DNA of 64,000 nucleotides from Streptomyces canus (GTDB lineage Bacteria > Actinomycetota > Actinomycetes > Streptomycetales > Streptomycetaceae): assembly GCF_001514145.1 (NCBI RefSeq), contig NZ_KQ948659.1:613454-677453 (forward strand), written 5' to 3'. The first letter of the stretch is position 1. Each line of letters opens with the position of its first letter. A program made the position numbers and the translations under genes. Below are positions 12,886 through 21,247 of the stretch, piece after piece. The notes under the pieces are model-generated. The model searched no databases, was not told the DNA's origin, and saw nothing but the letters and a program-made list of their open reading frames with translations.

Positions 12886-13202
12886 GGGACGTGCCGGGTC
12901 CGGTGCTTGCGCGTCTGCAGGCCGGTGGGGGCCGGTCGCGCAGTTCCCCGCGCCCCTGGGGGGTTGCAGTCACCCACGTCACGACGGACCCCCCCACCCC
13001 GGCCCCGACCTACAACGCACCCGCACGCGCTCCACCAGCCCTCACCGGGGCCGCAGCTGCGCCGCAGGCGTTCAGGGGCGCGGGGAACTGCGCAAAACGC
13101 CCGCCCCACCGAACCGAAACAGGCCGCCGCAGGCACCCTCGCTCAACCGCCGGAGGCAACCGCCCACTGGCCGTCGACCGAGTCCGCCACGACACTGAAA
13201 GC
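12886..13202. other. Intergenic stretch holding a separated 21-bp inverted repeat
   Basis: 317 bases between the aldolase stop and the hydrolase start with no credible gene. The notable content is an exact 21-bp inverted repeat (12938-12958 and 13073-13093) around a 114-bp spacer. The core of each arm is CGCGGGGAACTGCGC or its complement. I recall this motif as being widespread in Streptomyces intergenic regions. It may act as a transcription end for the aldolase. Confidence 0.6.
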
Positions 13203-14378
13203 GTGCGTACTGTCAAAGCGACGGCCGCTGCCGTCACCGCAGCCCTGGCGGCCGGCACGGCCGGAATCGTCGCCGGGAGGATCGCCAGCGACGCCGGACT
13301 GAAGGCGCCACCGGGCCGCCCGCTGCCCGGTGAACCCCGGCTCACCGTTCACTCCGTCGCCGCCGGCCGTATCACCCTCACCCGCGACCTCGCCGCCCTC
13401 CGCCCCGGCACCTACGGCCTCGCAGGCGACGCCTCCCACGCCGTCGTGGGCCCCGTCCTCACCGCGGAACCGCACTCCGCCGACACCGTCGTCCGCCGCC
13501 TGGAACGCGTCACCCACGGCACCCTGGAACCCGGCGACAAGGTCTGGCTCACGCCGAACACGTACGTCGGCAACCCGAAGTCTGTCCTCGGCCTCGACCA
13601 CACCGACGTCGAGATCCCGGGCGAACTCGGCACCCTGCCCGCCTGGTTCGTCCCCGGCGTACGCGACACCTGGGTCATCGCGGTCCACGGCCTCGGCACG
13701 ACCCGCGAACACGCCATGAACCTCATGGAGTTCCTGCACGGCCTCCGCTTCCCGGTCCTCGCCCCCGCCTACCGCGGCGACGCGGGCGCCCCCCGCCCGC
13801 CCGACGGCCTGAACCACTTCGGCGACACCGAGTGGCGCGACCTGCACGCGGCCATGGACCACGCCGTCAGCCAAGGCGCCCGCCAACTCGTCCTGCACGG
13901 CTGGTCCACCGGTGCCACGATGGCCCTGCGCGCCGCCGCGCACTCGGACCTGCGCGACCGTGTCAGGGGGCTGGTCCTGGACTCCCCGGTCCTCAGCTGG
14001 GAGCGGACCCTGCGCGCCCTCGCCGCGGCCCGCCACACCCCCGGCGTCCTCCTGCCGCTCGCGGTGCGCGCGGCACAGGGCCGCACCGGGCTGCCCAGCG
14101 ACCACTTCGGCCTGTACGCGGACCGCACCGTCCCCTACGCCGGCCACGAGGCCCGGGCCGACGCCATGGGCCCCGACCGCCCCCCGCCGCCGACCCTGAT
14201 CTTCCACGGCCCGGACGACACGATCGCCCCCTGGGACCTCTCCCGCCGCCTCGCCGGCACCCACCCCGACCGGATCGCCCTCCACACGGTCCACCAGGCC
14301 CCCCACGCGGCGATGTGGAACGCCGACCCGAGCGGCTACGAAGAGGCACTGCGCCGTTTCCTCACCCCCCTGATGTGA
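13203..14378 (+). CDS. Alpha/beta hydrolase with N-terminal membrane segment
   Basis: 391 residues. Residues 5-25 are hydrophobic (signal anchor or signal peptide). The catalytic domain has the fold landmarks VIAVHGLGTTRE (oxyanion region), HGWSTGA (nucleophile Ser in G-x-S-x-G), FHGPDDTIAP (acid Asp) and a late His in QAPHAAMW. The substrate is unknown; the family includes esterases, lipases and peptidases. The GTG at 13203 was chosen because coding character and the hydrophobic start begin there. The frame stays open upstream through the intergenic inverted repeat, which is unlikely to be translated. Confidence 0.84.
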   Translation: MRTVKATAAAVTAALAAGTAGIVAGRIASDAGLKAPPGRPLPGEPRLTVHSVAAGRITLTRDLAALRPGTYGLAGDASHAVVGPVLTAEPHSADTVVRRLERVTHGTLEPGDKVWLTPNTYVGNPKSVLGLDHTDVEIPGELGTLPAWFVPGVRDTWVIAVHGLGTTREHAMNLMEFLHGLRFPVLAPAYRGDAGAPRPPDGLNHFGDTEWRDLHAAMDHAVSQGARQLVLHGWSTGATMALRAAAHSDLRDRVRGLVLDSPVLSWERTLRALAAARHTPGVLLPLAVRAAQGRTGLPSDHFGLYADRTVPYAGHEARADAMGPDRPPPPTLIFHGPDDTIAPWDLSRRLAGTHPDRIALHTVHQAPHAAMWNADPSGYEEALRRFLTPLM

Positions 14379-14535
14379 CCTGCGGGCGCCCCGGTCCCAC
14401 AGGTTCCGTTTAAGCCCGTACTACTGGCCTGATCTCGGCGTATGCCCCTCCGTGCGGCCCCGGCGTCGGCCCGCCCCGTCGCGCGCGGTGGCATTCCGTT
14501 TGGGTTTTCGGACCGTCAACCGGAAGACTGCACCC

Positions 14536-15933
14536 GTGACGTCCCGTATCCCGCGCGACTCCAGGCTTCGACTCGTCCGCCCGCGACCCCTGGCCGCCGC
14601 CCCCTCAGCCGTGAACCAACGGCGCCCCCGCCGCCCCGCGCCCCGCCCGCCCGAGGGCACCCCGGCCCCCGCGGAACTGGCCAGAATGGCGCGCTCCGGT
14701 CTCGCCGACGCGGCCCGCGTCGCGCGCTGGGCCGACGGCGCCCTGGGCCCCGGCAGGGACGGCGCGGGCTCCGACGGCAAGGGCACCCTCTCCGACGAGA
14801 CAGCCGGGCGCGCGGCCGCGGATCTCGGCCTGACCGCGCCTCAGATCCGCGCCGCCTGGGACACCGCCCGCCTCGCCGGCCTGATCGAGGTGCACGGCGA
14901 CAGCGCGCGCCCGGGCTGGCGGCTGCGCGCCTGGAACCGCGACGACAGCGCCGTACTGCGCGGCTGGGTCGCCCTCTTCGACGCCTGGTCCCTCGCCTCA
15001 CCGGAACCCACCGACCGCGAGCCCGCCGCCGTCGCCGAGGTCGTCTCGGCCATGCCCCAGGTGCTCTCCTTCCTCCAGCTGTCGGCCGGCCCCGTCCCGG
15101 TCGAGCAGCTCCTGGACCTCCTGGAGCAGCGCGTCACCGAACTGCGCACCGAGCGCTGCGAGATCCCCTACGGCCCCCAGCCGGAGCCCGTGGAGGAGCC
15201 CGAGACGGCCGACGCCCCTCTCGCCCCCCTCCTCGACTGGGCCCTGCGCGCCCTCGCCTCCGTCGGCGCCCTGACCTACGGCGACGGCCAGGCCACCCTC
15301 ACCCCGCTCGGCAGCTGGGCGGTGTGGGTCAAGCTGGAGCAGATCTGCGTCGCCGCGCAGAGCCCGGCCGGCAACATCGAGGTCGCTGCCGAGGAGATGC
15401 TGCGCGGCTGCGCCCAGCTGCGCCCCAACGCGGCCCGCGCCGAGTACCGCGCCTGGCTGGCGGCCCGTCCCGTCGGCAGCGCCGTCACCGAGCTGCTCGG
15501 CGCCGCCCGCGGCGACGACGCCCTGCTGCGCGGCCTCGCCTTCGAGGCCCTGCGCGTCGTCGGCGCCCCGGCCGAGCCCGACGTCCGCTCCGTGGCCGAC
15601 GAGCCCACCCTGCGGCCGTACGCCCTGCTGTGGCTGGCCGAGCACGACGGGATCGACCCGGAGGACGCCCACGAGGTGCTCACCCGGGAAGAGGCCACCT
15701 GGCTGTGGGTCGACACCGCGGCCGCCGTCGCCGACCACGGCGAGGCGCCGATGCTGGTGCGGCACCTGGAGTCCGCCCTCCAGCCGACCGTGCCCCGACT
15801 GCTCGACGAGGTCCGGGCCGTCGGTCACCCGCGCACCGTGCAGGTCCTGGTCGCCCTCGCCGCCGCCCACCCCGACCCGGCCCTCGCCAAGGCCGTACGC
15901 CGCGCCGCCTTCCAGGTGCACACGGGAGGATGA
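14536..15933 (+). CDS. Conserved Streptomyces hypothetical protein, mostly helical
   Basis: 465 residues with no family I can name. After a basic, proline-rich N-terminus, residues about 75-130 look like a winged-helix module (LGLTAPQIRAAWDTARLAGLIEV). The remainder is Ala/Leu/Glu-rich helix, with a pattern suggestive of repeat units toward the C-terminus (PTVPRLLDEVRAVGHPRTVQ). No membrane segment. The GTG at 14536, with GGAAG eleven bases upstream, is preferred over an earlier in-frame ATG at 14452. Its stop and that of the convergent VOC gene are one base apart. Confidence 0.72.
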   Translation: MTSRIPRDSRLRLVRPRPLAAAPSAVNQRRPRRPAPRPPEGTPAPAELARMARSGLADAARVARWADGALGPGRDGAGSDGKGTLSDETAGRAAADLGLTAPQIRAAWDTARLAGLIEVHGDSARPGWRLRAWNRDDSAVLRGWVALFDAWSLASPEPTDREPAAVAEVVSAMPQVLSFLQLSAGPVPVEQLLDLLEQRVTELRTERCEIPYGPQPEPVEEPETADAPLAPLLDWALRALASVGALTYGDGQATLTPLGSWAVWVKLEQICVAAQSPAGNIEVAAEEMLRGCAQLRPNAARAEYRAWLAARPVGSAVTELLGAARGDDALLRGLAFEALRVVGAPAEPDVRSVADEPTLRPYALLWLAEHDGIDPEDAHEVLTREEATWLWVDTAAAVADHGEAPMLVRHLESALQPTVPRLLDEVRAVGHPRTVQVLVALAAAHPDPALAKAVRRAAFQVHTGG

Positions 15934-15934
15934 G

Positions 15935-16348
15935 TCAGGCGTGGATCTCCGGGGCGTACGTCCCGAAGCTCCACACATTGCCCTCGGTGTCCCTGGCCAT
16001 GTAGTCCCGGGAGCCGTACTCCTGGTCCGTCGGGGGCATCAGGATCTCCGCGCCGTGCTCCACGGCGCGGCGGTGGTGTGCGTCGACGTCGTCCACGACG
16101 ACGTACACCCCGGTCGTGCCCGCGTCCTTCATCGCCGCGTCGAAGACACCGCCGCGGCCTTTCGAGCCGAGCATCACCGCGCCGTTGCCCTGCACCAGTT
16201 CGGCGTGCAGTACCGAGCCGTCCTCGCCCTCGTACACCGACAGTTCGGTGAAGCCGAAGGCCTCCGTCAGCTGCCTGATCGCCGCCTTCGCGTCGGTGTA
16301 CAGCAGCGTCGGGTAGATGCTCGGACGCCCACCGCTCGTGCCTGCCAT
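15935..16348 (-). CDS. VOC-family (glyoxalase/bleomycin-resistance-like) protein
   Basis: 137 residues of the vicinal oxygen chelate fold, related to PhnB-like proteins. The beta-alpha-beta-beta-beta repeats are recognisable: IYPTLLYTDAKAAIRQLTEAFGF and VYVVVDDVDAHHRRAVEHGA, ending with DTEGNVWSFGTY. Substrate unknown. The ATG at 16348 has GGGAG 9-13 bases upstream; earlier in-frame codons are not needed. Divergent from the ABC-F leader and convergent with the preceding hypothetical gene. Confidence 0.86.
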   Translation of the reverse strand: MAGTSGGRPSIYPTLLYTDAKAAIRQLTEAFGFTELSVYEGEDGSVLHAELVQGNGAVMLGSKGRGGVFDAAMKDAGTTGVYVVVDDVDAHHRRAVEHGAEILMPPTDQEYGSRDYMARDTEGNVWSFGTYAPEIHA

Positions 16349-16523
16349 GCCGATCACTCCCTTGGGATCGAACGCCGCGTCGGAAACCGGGCCTGTGCCG
16401 GGAATTCCCTCTGCCGACCAGTCTCGCAGCGACCACTGACAACGGCCCGACGGCAACCACGGACCGCCCCGGAGCGAGACCAACCCAACACCGAACCCAG
16501 GAAAAGTGCTTGCATGCCCCCGT

Positions 16524-16529
16524 TAGACT
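16524..16529 (+). promoter_or_regulatory. Candidate -10 element for a leaderless transcript
   Basis: TAGACT fits the Streptomyces -10 pattern TANNNT and ends seven bases before the ATG of the seven-codon ORF at 16536. This is the spacing expected when transcription starts on the A of the start codon. No convincing -35 hexamer is visible. Confidence 0.5.
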
Positions 16530-16535
16530 TGGCCC

Positions 16536-16559
16536 ATGGCCATTCTCCTCGCGCATTAG
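16536..16559 (+). CDS. Putative leader peptide (seven codons) upstream of ABC-F gene
   Basis: ATG to TAG encodes MAILLAH. It has no ribosome binding site and begins where transcription is predicted to start, so it may be translated as a leaderless message. It stops 60 bases before the ABC-F start. ABC-F genes in other bacteria are often controlled by ribosome stalling on such short upstream ORFs, so a regulatory role is plausible. Conservation in relatives would decide it. Confidence 0.5.
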   Translation: MAILLAH

Positions 16560-16619
16560 ACGGCGGGAACGTCCTCAGCCGCCCACCCGTCAATCCCGAA
16601 TCCGCCCTGGAGTCTGTCC

Positions 16620-18218
16620 GTGATCTCCGCCTCCGGTATCGAGCTGCGCGCCGGCGCCCGAGTCCTCATCGAGTCCGCCACCTTCCGTGTCGCCAAGGGC
16701 GACCGCATCGGCCTGGTCGGCCGTAACGGCGCGGGGAAGACCACCCTCACCAAGTGCCTGGCCGGCGAGGGCATCCCCGCCGCGGGCCAGATCACCCGCT
16801 CCGGCGAGGTCGGCTACCTCCCCCAGGACCCCCGCACCGGCGACCTCGACGTCCTCGCCCGCGACCGCATCCTCTCCGCGCGCGGCCTCGACGTACTGCT
16901 GAAGAAGATGCGCGACAACGAACAGCGCATCGCCAACGGCCAGGGCGCCACCCGGGAGAAGGCGCTCAGGCAGTACGAGCGCCAGGAGACGGAGTTCCTC
17001 ACCAAGGGCGGGTACTCCGCCGAGGCCGAGGCCGCCACCATCGCCGCCGCGCTGAACCTCCCCGACCGGGTGCTGGGCCAGCCCCTGCACACCCTCTCCG
17101 GTGGTCAGCGCCGCCGCATCGAACTGGCCCGGATCCTCTTCTCCGACGCCGACACGCTGCTCCTCGACGAGCCGACCAACCACCTCGACGCCGACTCGAT
17201 CATCTGGCTGCGCGACTACCTCAAGTCCTACCGCGGCGGCTTCATCGTGATCTCCCACGACGTCGACCTGGTCGAGACGGTCGTCAACAAGGTGTTCTAC
17301 CTGGACGCCAACCGCGCCCAGATCGACGTCTACAACATGGGCTGGAAGCTCTACCAGCAGCAGCGCGAGGCCGACGAGAAGCGCCGCAAGCGCGAGCGGC
17401 AGAACGCCGAGAAGAAGGCCGCGGCCCTGCACTCGCAGGCCGACAAGATGCGCGCCAAGGCCACCAAGACGGTCGCCGCGCAGAACATGGCCAAGCGCGC
17501 CGACCGGCTGCTCGCGGGCCTCGACGCGGTGCGCCAGCAGGACAAGGTCGCCAAGCTGCGCTTCCCCGAGCCCGCGCCCTGCGGCAAGACCCCGCTGATG
17601 GCGGAGGGACTGTCGAAGTCGTACGGCTCGCTGGAGATCTTCACCGACGTCGACCTGGCCATCGACAAGGGCTCCCGCGTGGTCATCCTGGGGCTGAACG
17701 GCGCGGGCAAGACCACCCTGCTGCGTCTGCTGGCCGGGACCGAGCAGCCGGACACGGGCGCGGTCGTGCCCGGCCACGGCCTCAAGCTCGGCTACTACGC
17801 CCAGGAGCACGAGACCCTCGACCCCGAGCGCACGGTCCTGGAGAACATGCGCTCGGCGGCCCCCGACCTCGACCTCGTCGAGGTGCGCAAGACGCTCGGT
17901 TCGTTCCTGTTCTCCGGCGACGACGTCGACAAGCCGGCCGGCGTCCTCTCCGGCGGCGAGAAGACCCGCCTCGCGCTCGCCACCCTGGTCGTCTCGTCGG
18001 CGAACGTCCTCCTCCTCGACGAGCCCACCAACAACCTCGACCCGGCCAGCCGCGAGGAGATCCTCGGCGCGCTGCGCACCTACAAGGGCGCGGTCGTCCT
18101 CGTGACCCACGACGAGGGCGCCGTCGAGGCGCTCCAGCCGGAGCGGATCATCCTGCTGCCGGACGGCGTCGAGGACCTGTGGGGTGCCGACTACGCGGAT
18201 CTCGTGGCCCTCGCCTGA
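16620..18218 (+). CDS. ABC-F ribosome-associated ATPase
   Basis: 532 residues with two ATP-binding cassettes and no membrane segments. Cassette 1: Walker A GRNGAGKT at residues 34-41, signature LSGGQ, Walker B LLLDEPTNHLD. A charged helical interdomain linker of about 80 residues (rich in KRR, READEKRRKRE) matches the P-site tRNA interaction motif of ABC-F proteins. Cassette 2: GLNGAGKT, LSGGEKTR and LLLDEPTNNLD. Such proteins rescue or protect translating ribosomes. A resistance role cannot be told from a housekeeping one by sequence alone. GTG start with GGAG eight bases upstream. Confidence 0.93.
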   Translation: MISASGIELRAGARVLIESATFRVAKGDRIGLVGRNGAGKTTLTKCLAGEGIPAAGQITRSGEVGYLPQDPRTGDLDVLARDRILSARGLDVLLKKMRDNEQRIANGQGATREKALRQYERQETEFLTKGGYSAEAEAATIAAALNLPDRVLGQPLHTLSGGQRRRIELARILFSDADTLLLDEPTNHLDADSIIWLRDYLKSYRGGFIVISHDVDLVETVVNKVFYLDANRAQIDVYNMGWKLYQQQREADEKRRKRERQNAEKKAAALHSQADKMRAKATKTVAAQNMAKRADRLLAGLDAVRQQDKVAKLRFPEPAPCGKTPLMAEGLSKSYGSLEIFTDVDLAIDKGSRVVILGLNGAGKTTLLRLLAGTEQPDTGAVVPGHGLKLGYYAQEHETLDPERTVLENMRSAAPDLDLVEVRKTLGSFLFSGDDVDKPAGVLSGGEKTRLALATLVVSSANVLLLDEPTNNLDPASREEILGALRTYKGAVVLVTHDEGAVEALQPERIILLPDGVEDLWGADYADLVALA

Positions 18219-18580
18219 GTGAGTGCCGCTTGATCGAAAGCGTGATCCACGGGGTGATCCACGGCGTATGGATCATTCGGCCCACCGGTGATCCATCATC
18301 TGTGTGAGATCTCCTCGTACCGAGGTGTGTCCTACATCGATTTCACGGCCGAGCCCTTTATCGACAAGGGCTCGGCCGTCGTACGTCGCTGACCTGGCAT
18401 TTCACAAAAGAACCCGTTCGGCGGTACGAACGGCTCTGGGTGGAATTACAGATTCCGCTTGTGGGGATGCGCTCCTGTCGTCAAAACCCTGTCTTACGGA
18501 CCTTGCCGAATGGGTGGCCATCGCGCCCCGGAGGGGTGATCATGAGGGGACCAGAGCGCACTTCCCATGAGGAGGCACGG
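18219..18580 (+). promoter_or_regulatory. gbn upstream region: GATC cluster and hairpin
   Basis: 362 bases without a gene. Six GATC sites (18232, 18244, 18256, 18271, 18290, 18308) occur within 80 bp, two of them in a repeated GTGATCCACGG unit. At this G+C content about one per 400 bases would be expected. GATCAT, the strict form reported for Gbn, occurs at 18271 and at 18538. A terminator hairpin sits between the cluster and the gene. Self-regulation by the encoded protein is an inference. Confidence 0.6.
18345..18379 (+). terminator. Hairpin terminator after the ABC-F gene
   Basis: A perfect 14-bp stem (18345-18358 with 18366-18379) and a 7-nt loop TATCGAC lie 127 bases past the ABC-F stop. 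The long trailer between stop and hairpin contains the GATC cluster. Confidence 0.8.
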
Positions 18581-18802
18581 GTGGCCGAGACTCTGAAGAA
18601 GGGCAGCCGGGTAACCGGCGCCGCGCGCGACAAGCTCGCGGCAGACCTGAAGAAGAAGTACGACTCCGGTGCGAGCATTCGGGCACTGGCCGAGGAAACC
18701 GGCCGCTCGTATGGCTTCGTGCACCGGATGCTCAGCGAATCGGGCGTCACGCTTCGTGGGCGTGGCGGAGCGACGCGGGGCAAGAAGGCCGCATCGTCCT
18801 GA
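18581..18802 (+). CDS. gbn: Gbn-like GATC-binding nucleoid-associated protein (73 aa HTH protein)
   Basis: 73 residues, basic at both ends, with a helix-turn-helix in the middle (IRALAEETGRSYGFVHRML, about residues 33-51) and a Gly/Arg/Lys tail. Size, sequence style and neighbourhood match what I recall of SCO1839, the small actinobacterial nucleoid protein named Gbn that recognises GATC followed by (A/T)T. It would bind many chromosomal sites and tune development and antibiotic genes. The GTG start has AGGAGG five bases upstream; an earlier in-frame ATG at 18440 lacks coding character. Assignment rests on memory, not a search. Confidence 0.82.
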   Translation: MAETLKKGSRVTGAARDKLAADLKKKYDSGASIRALAEETGRSYGFVHRMLSESGVTLRGRGGATRGKKAASS

Positions 18803-18832
18803 AACCGGGCGGCCCATCGGCTTCGATGGTGG

Positions 18833-18864
18833 CCACCCGGTCGGTCGGCTGACTGACCGGGTGG
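18833..18864 (+). terminator. Hairpin terminator after gbn
   Basis: A 14-bp stem (18833-18846 with 18851-18864) with one G-T wobble and a GGCT loop lies 31 bases past the gbn stop and before the enoyl-CoA hydratase start. Confidence 0.78.
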
Positions 18865-18933
18865 TTACTGTGCAGTCACTTAGCTGTGCCGTCCTGCGGC
18901 ACGGAGGATGACCGCACTCATCGGAGGCGCCCC

Positions 18934-19746
18934 ATGGCGACGTCCAGCCAGGATGGCCGGCAACTCGTTCCCCTGCTCGACAAGGACGGCGTACGGCTCA
19001 CCGTCGAGGACACCCTCGCCACGGTGACGCTGACCAATCCGGCCAAGCGCAACGCCCAGAGCCCCGCTCTGTGGCGGGCGCTCGCCGAGGCGGGCCGGCT
19101 GGTGCCGGGCTCCGTCCGGGTCGTGGTGCTGCGTGGCGAGGGCAAGTCCTTCTCCGCCGGGCTCGACCGGCAGATGTTCCCGCCCGAGGGGATCGAGGGC
19201 GAGCCGTCGTTCATCGACCTCGCCCGCAGTGGTGACGCCGAACTCGACGCCGCCATCGCTCAGTTCCAGGAGGGCTTCACCTGGTGGCGGCGCAGTGACG
19301 TCGTGTCCATCGCCGCCGTGCAGGGGCATGCCATCGGGGCGGGCTTCCAGCTGGCCCTCGCCTGTGACCTTCGCGTCGTCGCCGACGATGTGCAGTTCGC
19401 CATGCGCGAGACCAGCCTGGGCCTGGTCCCCGACCTCACCGGCACCCACCCCCTGGTGGGCCTCGTCGGATACGCCCGGGCGCTGGAGATCTGCGCCACC
19501 GGGCGCTTCGTCACGGCCGAGGAGGCGGTGAACACCGGCCTCGCCAACCTCGCCGTACCGCTCGACCAGCTCGACGGCGCCGTGCAGGACCTGGCGGCCG
19601 CACTCCTGTCCGCCCCCCGCGACGCGGTCATCGAGACCAAGGCGCTGCTGCGCGGTGCCCAGGACCGCACCTACGACGAGCAGCGCGCCGCCGAACGGGC
19701 GGCCCAGACCCGACGGCTGCGTGACCTCGCCGGGGCCGGCGACTAG
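18934..19746 (+). CDS. Enoyl-CoA hydratase/isomerase family protein
   Basis: 270 residues of the crotonase fold. Landmarks are LTNPAKRNAQSPALWRAL, the oxyanion-hole segments SFSAGLDRQMF and AIGAGFQLALACDL, and FAMRETSLGLVPDLTGTHPL with the catalytic-region residues. The Glu usually found in ...ETxxGL is present (RETSLGLVPD), while the second Glu position is Asp or Thr, so hydratase versus isomerase activity is uncertain. ATG at 18934 with GGAGG eight bases upstream. A stand-alone gene following the gbn terminator. Confidence 0.88.
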   Translation: MATSSQDGRQLVPLLDKDGVRLTVEDTLATVTLTNPAKRNAQSPALWRALAEAGRLVPGSVRVVVLRGEGKSFSAGLDRQMFPPEGIEGEPSFIDLARSGDAELDAAIAQFQEGFTWWRRSDVVSIAAVQGHAIGAGFQLALACDLRVVADDVQFAMRETSLGLVPDLTGTHPLVGLVGYARALEICATGRFVTAEEAVNTGLANLAVPLDQLDGAVQDLAAALLSAPRDAVIETKALLRGAQDRTYDEQRAAERAAQTRRLRDLAGAGD

Positions 19747-20465
19747 GGCCTGTCCGTCACGCCCGTCACCAGCACGGCCACCGTCGGACGGTCCGCCAGC
19801 ACCTCTCCCACGGCGGCGCGGACCTCCCGGGCCACGTCCAGGGCCCGGCGGTCCGCGCCCACCGCCAGTTCGACGCGGACATGGCGGCGCGGAAGCGAGC
19901 CGTCCCCGGTCTCCCGGTCCCCGATGTGCACCGGCCGCCCGAGCAGACCGGTCAGCCGGTCCACACCGGACACCGACAGAGCGGCCCCGGCCGCGAGAGC
20001 CTCGTCGCCCGGCCCCGCCGCCACGGCACGCGGCGGCTCGGGCTGTCGTACGGGAGACGGTTCCGCGTCCTCGTCCACCAGTGCCGTCACCCGCAGGTCC
20101 ACCTCGCCGAGCTCCAGCCCCAGCAGCCGCTCCGCCGCTCCGGCGAGTGCCGTGCGCAGTCGTTCCGCCGTCACCGGCAGTGGGCGTGCGGGGATGGCCT
20201 CGAACTCCGCCGTGACCCGCAGCGGGCCGGGCGGCAGCGCGCTCGGAGGCGGCGGTACGGCGGGCTCGTGCGTGTCCTCCGGATCGGCGAGGCCGATGCG
20301 CACGGCGCCGAGCCGTACATCCGGTAGCTCACGCACGGCGGCTCGCAGCACCCGCTGAGCCACCTCCTCGGAGATCCACGCTCCGTCGCGCGGCCCGCCC
20401 AGGGGCAGCAGCCGCCCCAAGCCCAGCTGATGCCGCACCGTCCGTGCCCACTGATCCGCCGTCAT
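19743..20465 (-). CDS. Streptomyces protein next to the Asp23 cluster (annotated elsewhere as P10 family)
   Basis: 240 residues, no membrane segment. Two copies of an Asp23/Gls24-like beta-alpha pattern can be seen: residues about 28-125 (ISEEVAQRVLRAAVRELPDVRLGAV) and the last 100 residues with RRHVRVELAVGADRRALDVAREVRAAV. A Pro-rich linker separates them. I recall homologues carrying the misleading name nucleopolyhedrovirus P10 family protein. The domain content suggests an envelope-stress relative of the Asp23 proteins transcribed divergently. ATG at 20465. Its stop overlaps that of the enoyl-CoA hydratase by four bases (convergent). Confidence 0.72.
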   Translation of the reverse strand: MTADQWARTVRHQLGLGRLLPLGGPRDGAWISEEVAQRVLRAAVRELPDVRLGAVRIGLADPEDTHEPAVPPPPSALPPGPLRVTAEFEAIPARPLPVTAERLRTALAGAAERLLGLELGEVDLRVTALVDEDAEPSPVRQPEPPRAVAAGPGDEALAAGAALSVSGVDRLTGLLGRPVHIGDRETGDGSLPRRHVRVELAVGADRRALDVAREVRAAVGEVLADRPTVAVLVTGVTDRP

Positions 20466-20490
20466 TACTCCAGCCTGCCGCATCTCCGGC

Positions 20491-20502
20491 GCGCGATCGC
20501 GC
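20491..20502. repeat. Perfect palindrome in the Asp23 cluster divergent promoter
   Basis: GCGCGATCGCGC is self-complementary and sits between the divergent starts at 20465 and 20552. It could be an operator shared by both transcripts; GC-rich chance palindromes are also common in this genome. Confidence 0.4.
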
Positions 20503-20551
20503 AACCGCGCATACGGTGGTCGAAGGAGGACGACCGAAAGAGGTGATGGCG

Positions 20552-21016
20552 ATGACCGACATGACGCAGAACACCGAGGTGGAGTCGTCGGTGCAGCCAC
20601 GGAAGACCAGCAAGCGTGGTGGCGGCGACGCGGCGACACGCGGGCGGACCACCATCGCCGACGGTGTCGTGGAGAAGATCGCAGGACTCGCGGCACGCGA
20701 CGTCCTCGGCGTCCATGCCATGGGCAGCGGGCTGAGCCGCACCTTCGGGGCGGTACGGGACCGGGTGCCCGGCGGTTCGAAGTCCGCCACCCGCGGAGTC
20801 AAGGTGGAGGTCGGCGAGGTGCAGACCGCGCTCGACCTGGAGATCGTCGTCGACTACGGCGTCTCGATCTCCGACGTGGCCAGGGCCGTGCGGGAGAACG
20901 TCGTCGCCGCGGTGGAGCGGATGACCGGCCTGGAGGTCGTCGAGGTCAACATCGCGGTGAGCGACGTGAAACTGCCCGACGAAGAGGACGAGGAGCCGGA
21001 GACCCGACTCCAGTAG
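20552..21016 (+). CDS. Asp23/Gls24 family envelope stress protein
   Basis: 154 residues. A polar N-terminus leads into the Asp23 domain: TTIADGVVEKIAGLAARDVLGVHAMG, then VEVGEVQTALDLEIVVDYGVSISDVARAVRENV and MTGLEVVEVNIAVSDVKLP. Asp23-like proteins are cytoplasmic and are tethered to the membrane by AmaP, whose homologue is encoded downstream. The ATG at 20552 has GAGG eight bases upstream; two other in-frame starts (20543, 20546) are poorly spaced. First gene of a five-gene plus-strand set. Confidence 0.88.
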   Translation: MTDMTQNTEVESSVQPRKTSKRGGGDAATRGRTTIADGVVEKIAGLAARDVLGVHAMGSGLSRTFGAVRDRVPGGSKSATRGVKVEVGEVQTALDLEIVVDYGVSISDVARAVRENVVAAVERMTGLEVVEVNIAVSDVKLPDEEDEEPETRLQ

Positions 21017-21052
21017 CCGGACCACACCTTCAGGGACCTTAGGGAGCGCACG

Positions 21053-21247
21053 ATGAGCATGGCCGTGGTCGGCATGATCGCCGGCATGGCGCTGGGCTTC
21101 GCAGGGTATTTCGGCGGATTCGGCGCCTTCCTGCTGGTGGCGGCGCTGGGCGCCATCGGCTTCGTCGTCGGCCGGTTCCTGGAGGGGGACCTGGAGATCG
21201 GCGACCTCTTCCGTACTCGTGACGAGCGGCGTGACCGGCGGCGATGA
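21053..21247 (+). CDS. Small membrane protein of the Asp23 cluster
   Basis: 64 residues, two close hydrophobic segments (about 4-20 and 22-43) with Gly-rich packing motifs, and a charged tail RTRDERRDRRR on the cytoplasmic side. It resembles the DUF2273-type small proteins found beside AmaP and Asp23 genes in other Gram-positives. ATG start preceded by AGGGAG. Its TGA overlaps the next ATG (ATGA), so it is translationally coupled. Confidence 0.85.
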   Translation: MSMAVVGMIAGMALGFAGYFGGFGAFLLVAALGAIGFVVGRFLEGDLEIGDLFRTRDERRDRRR

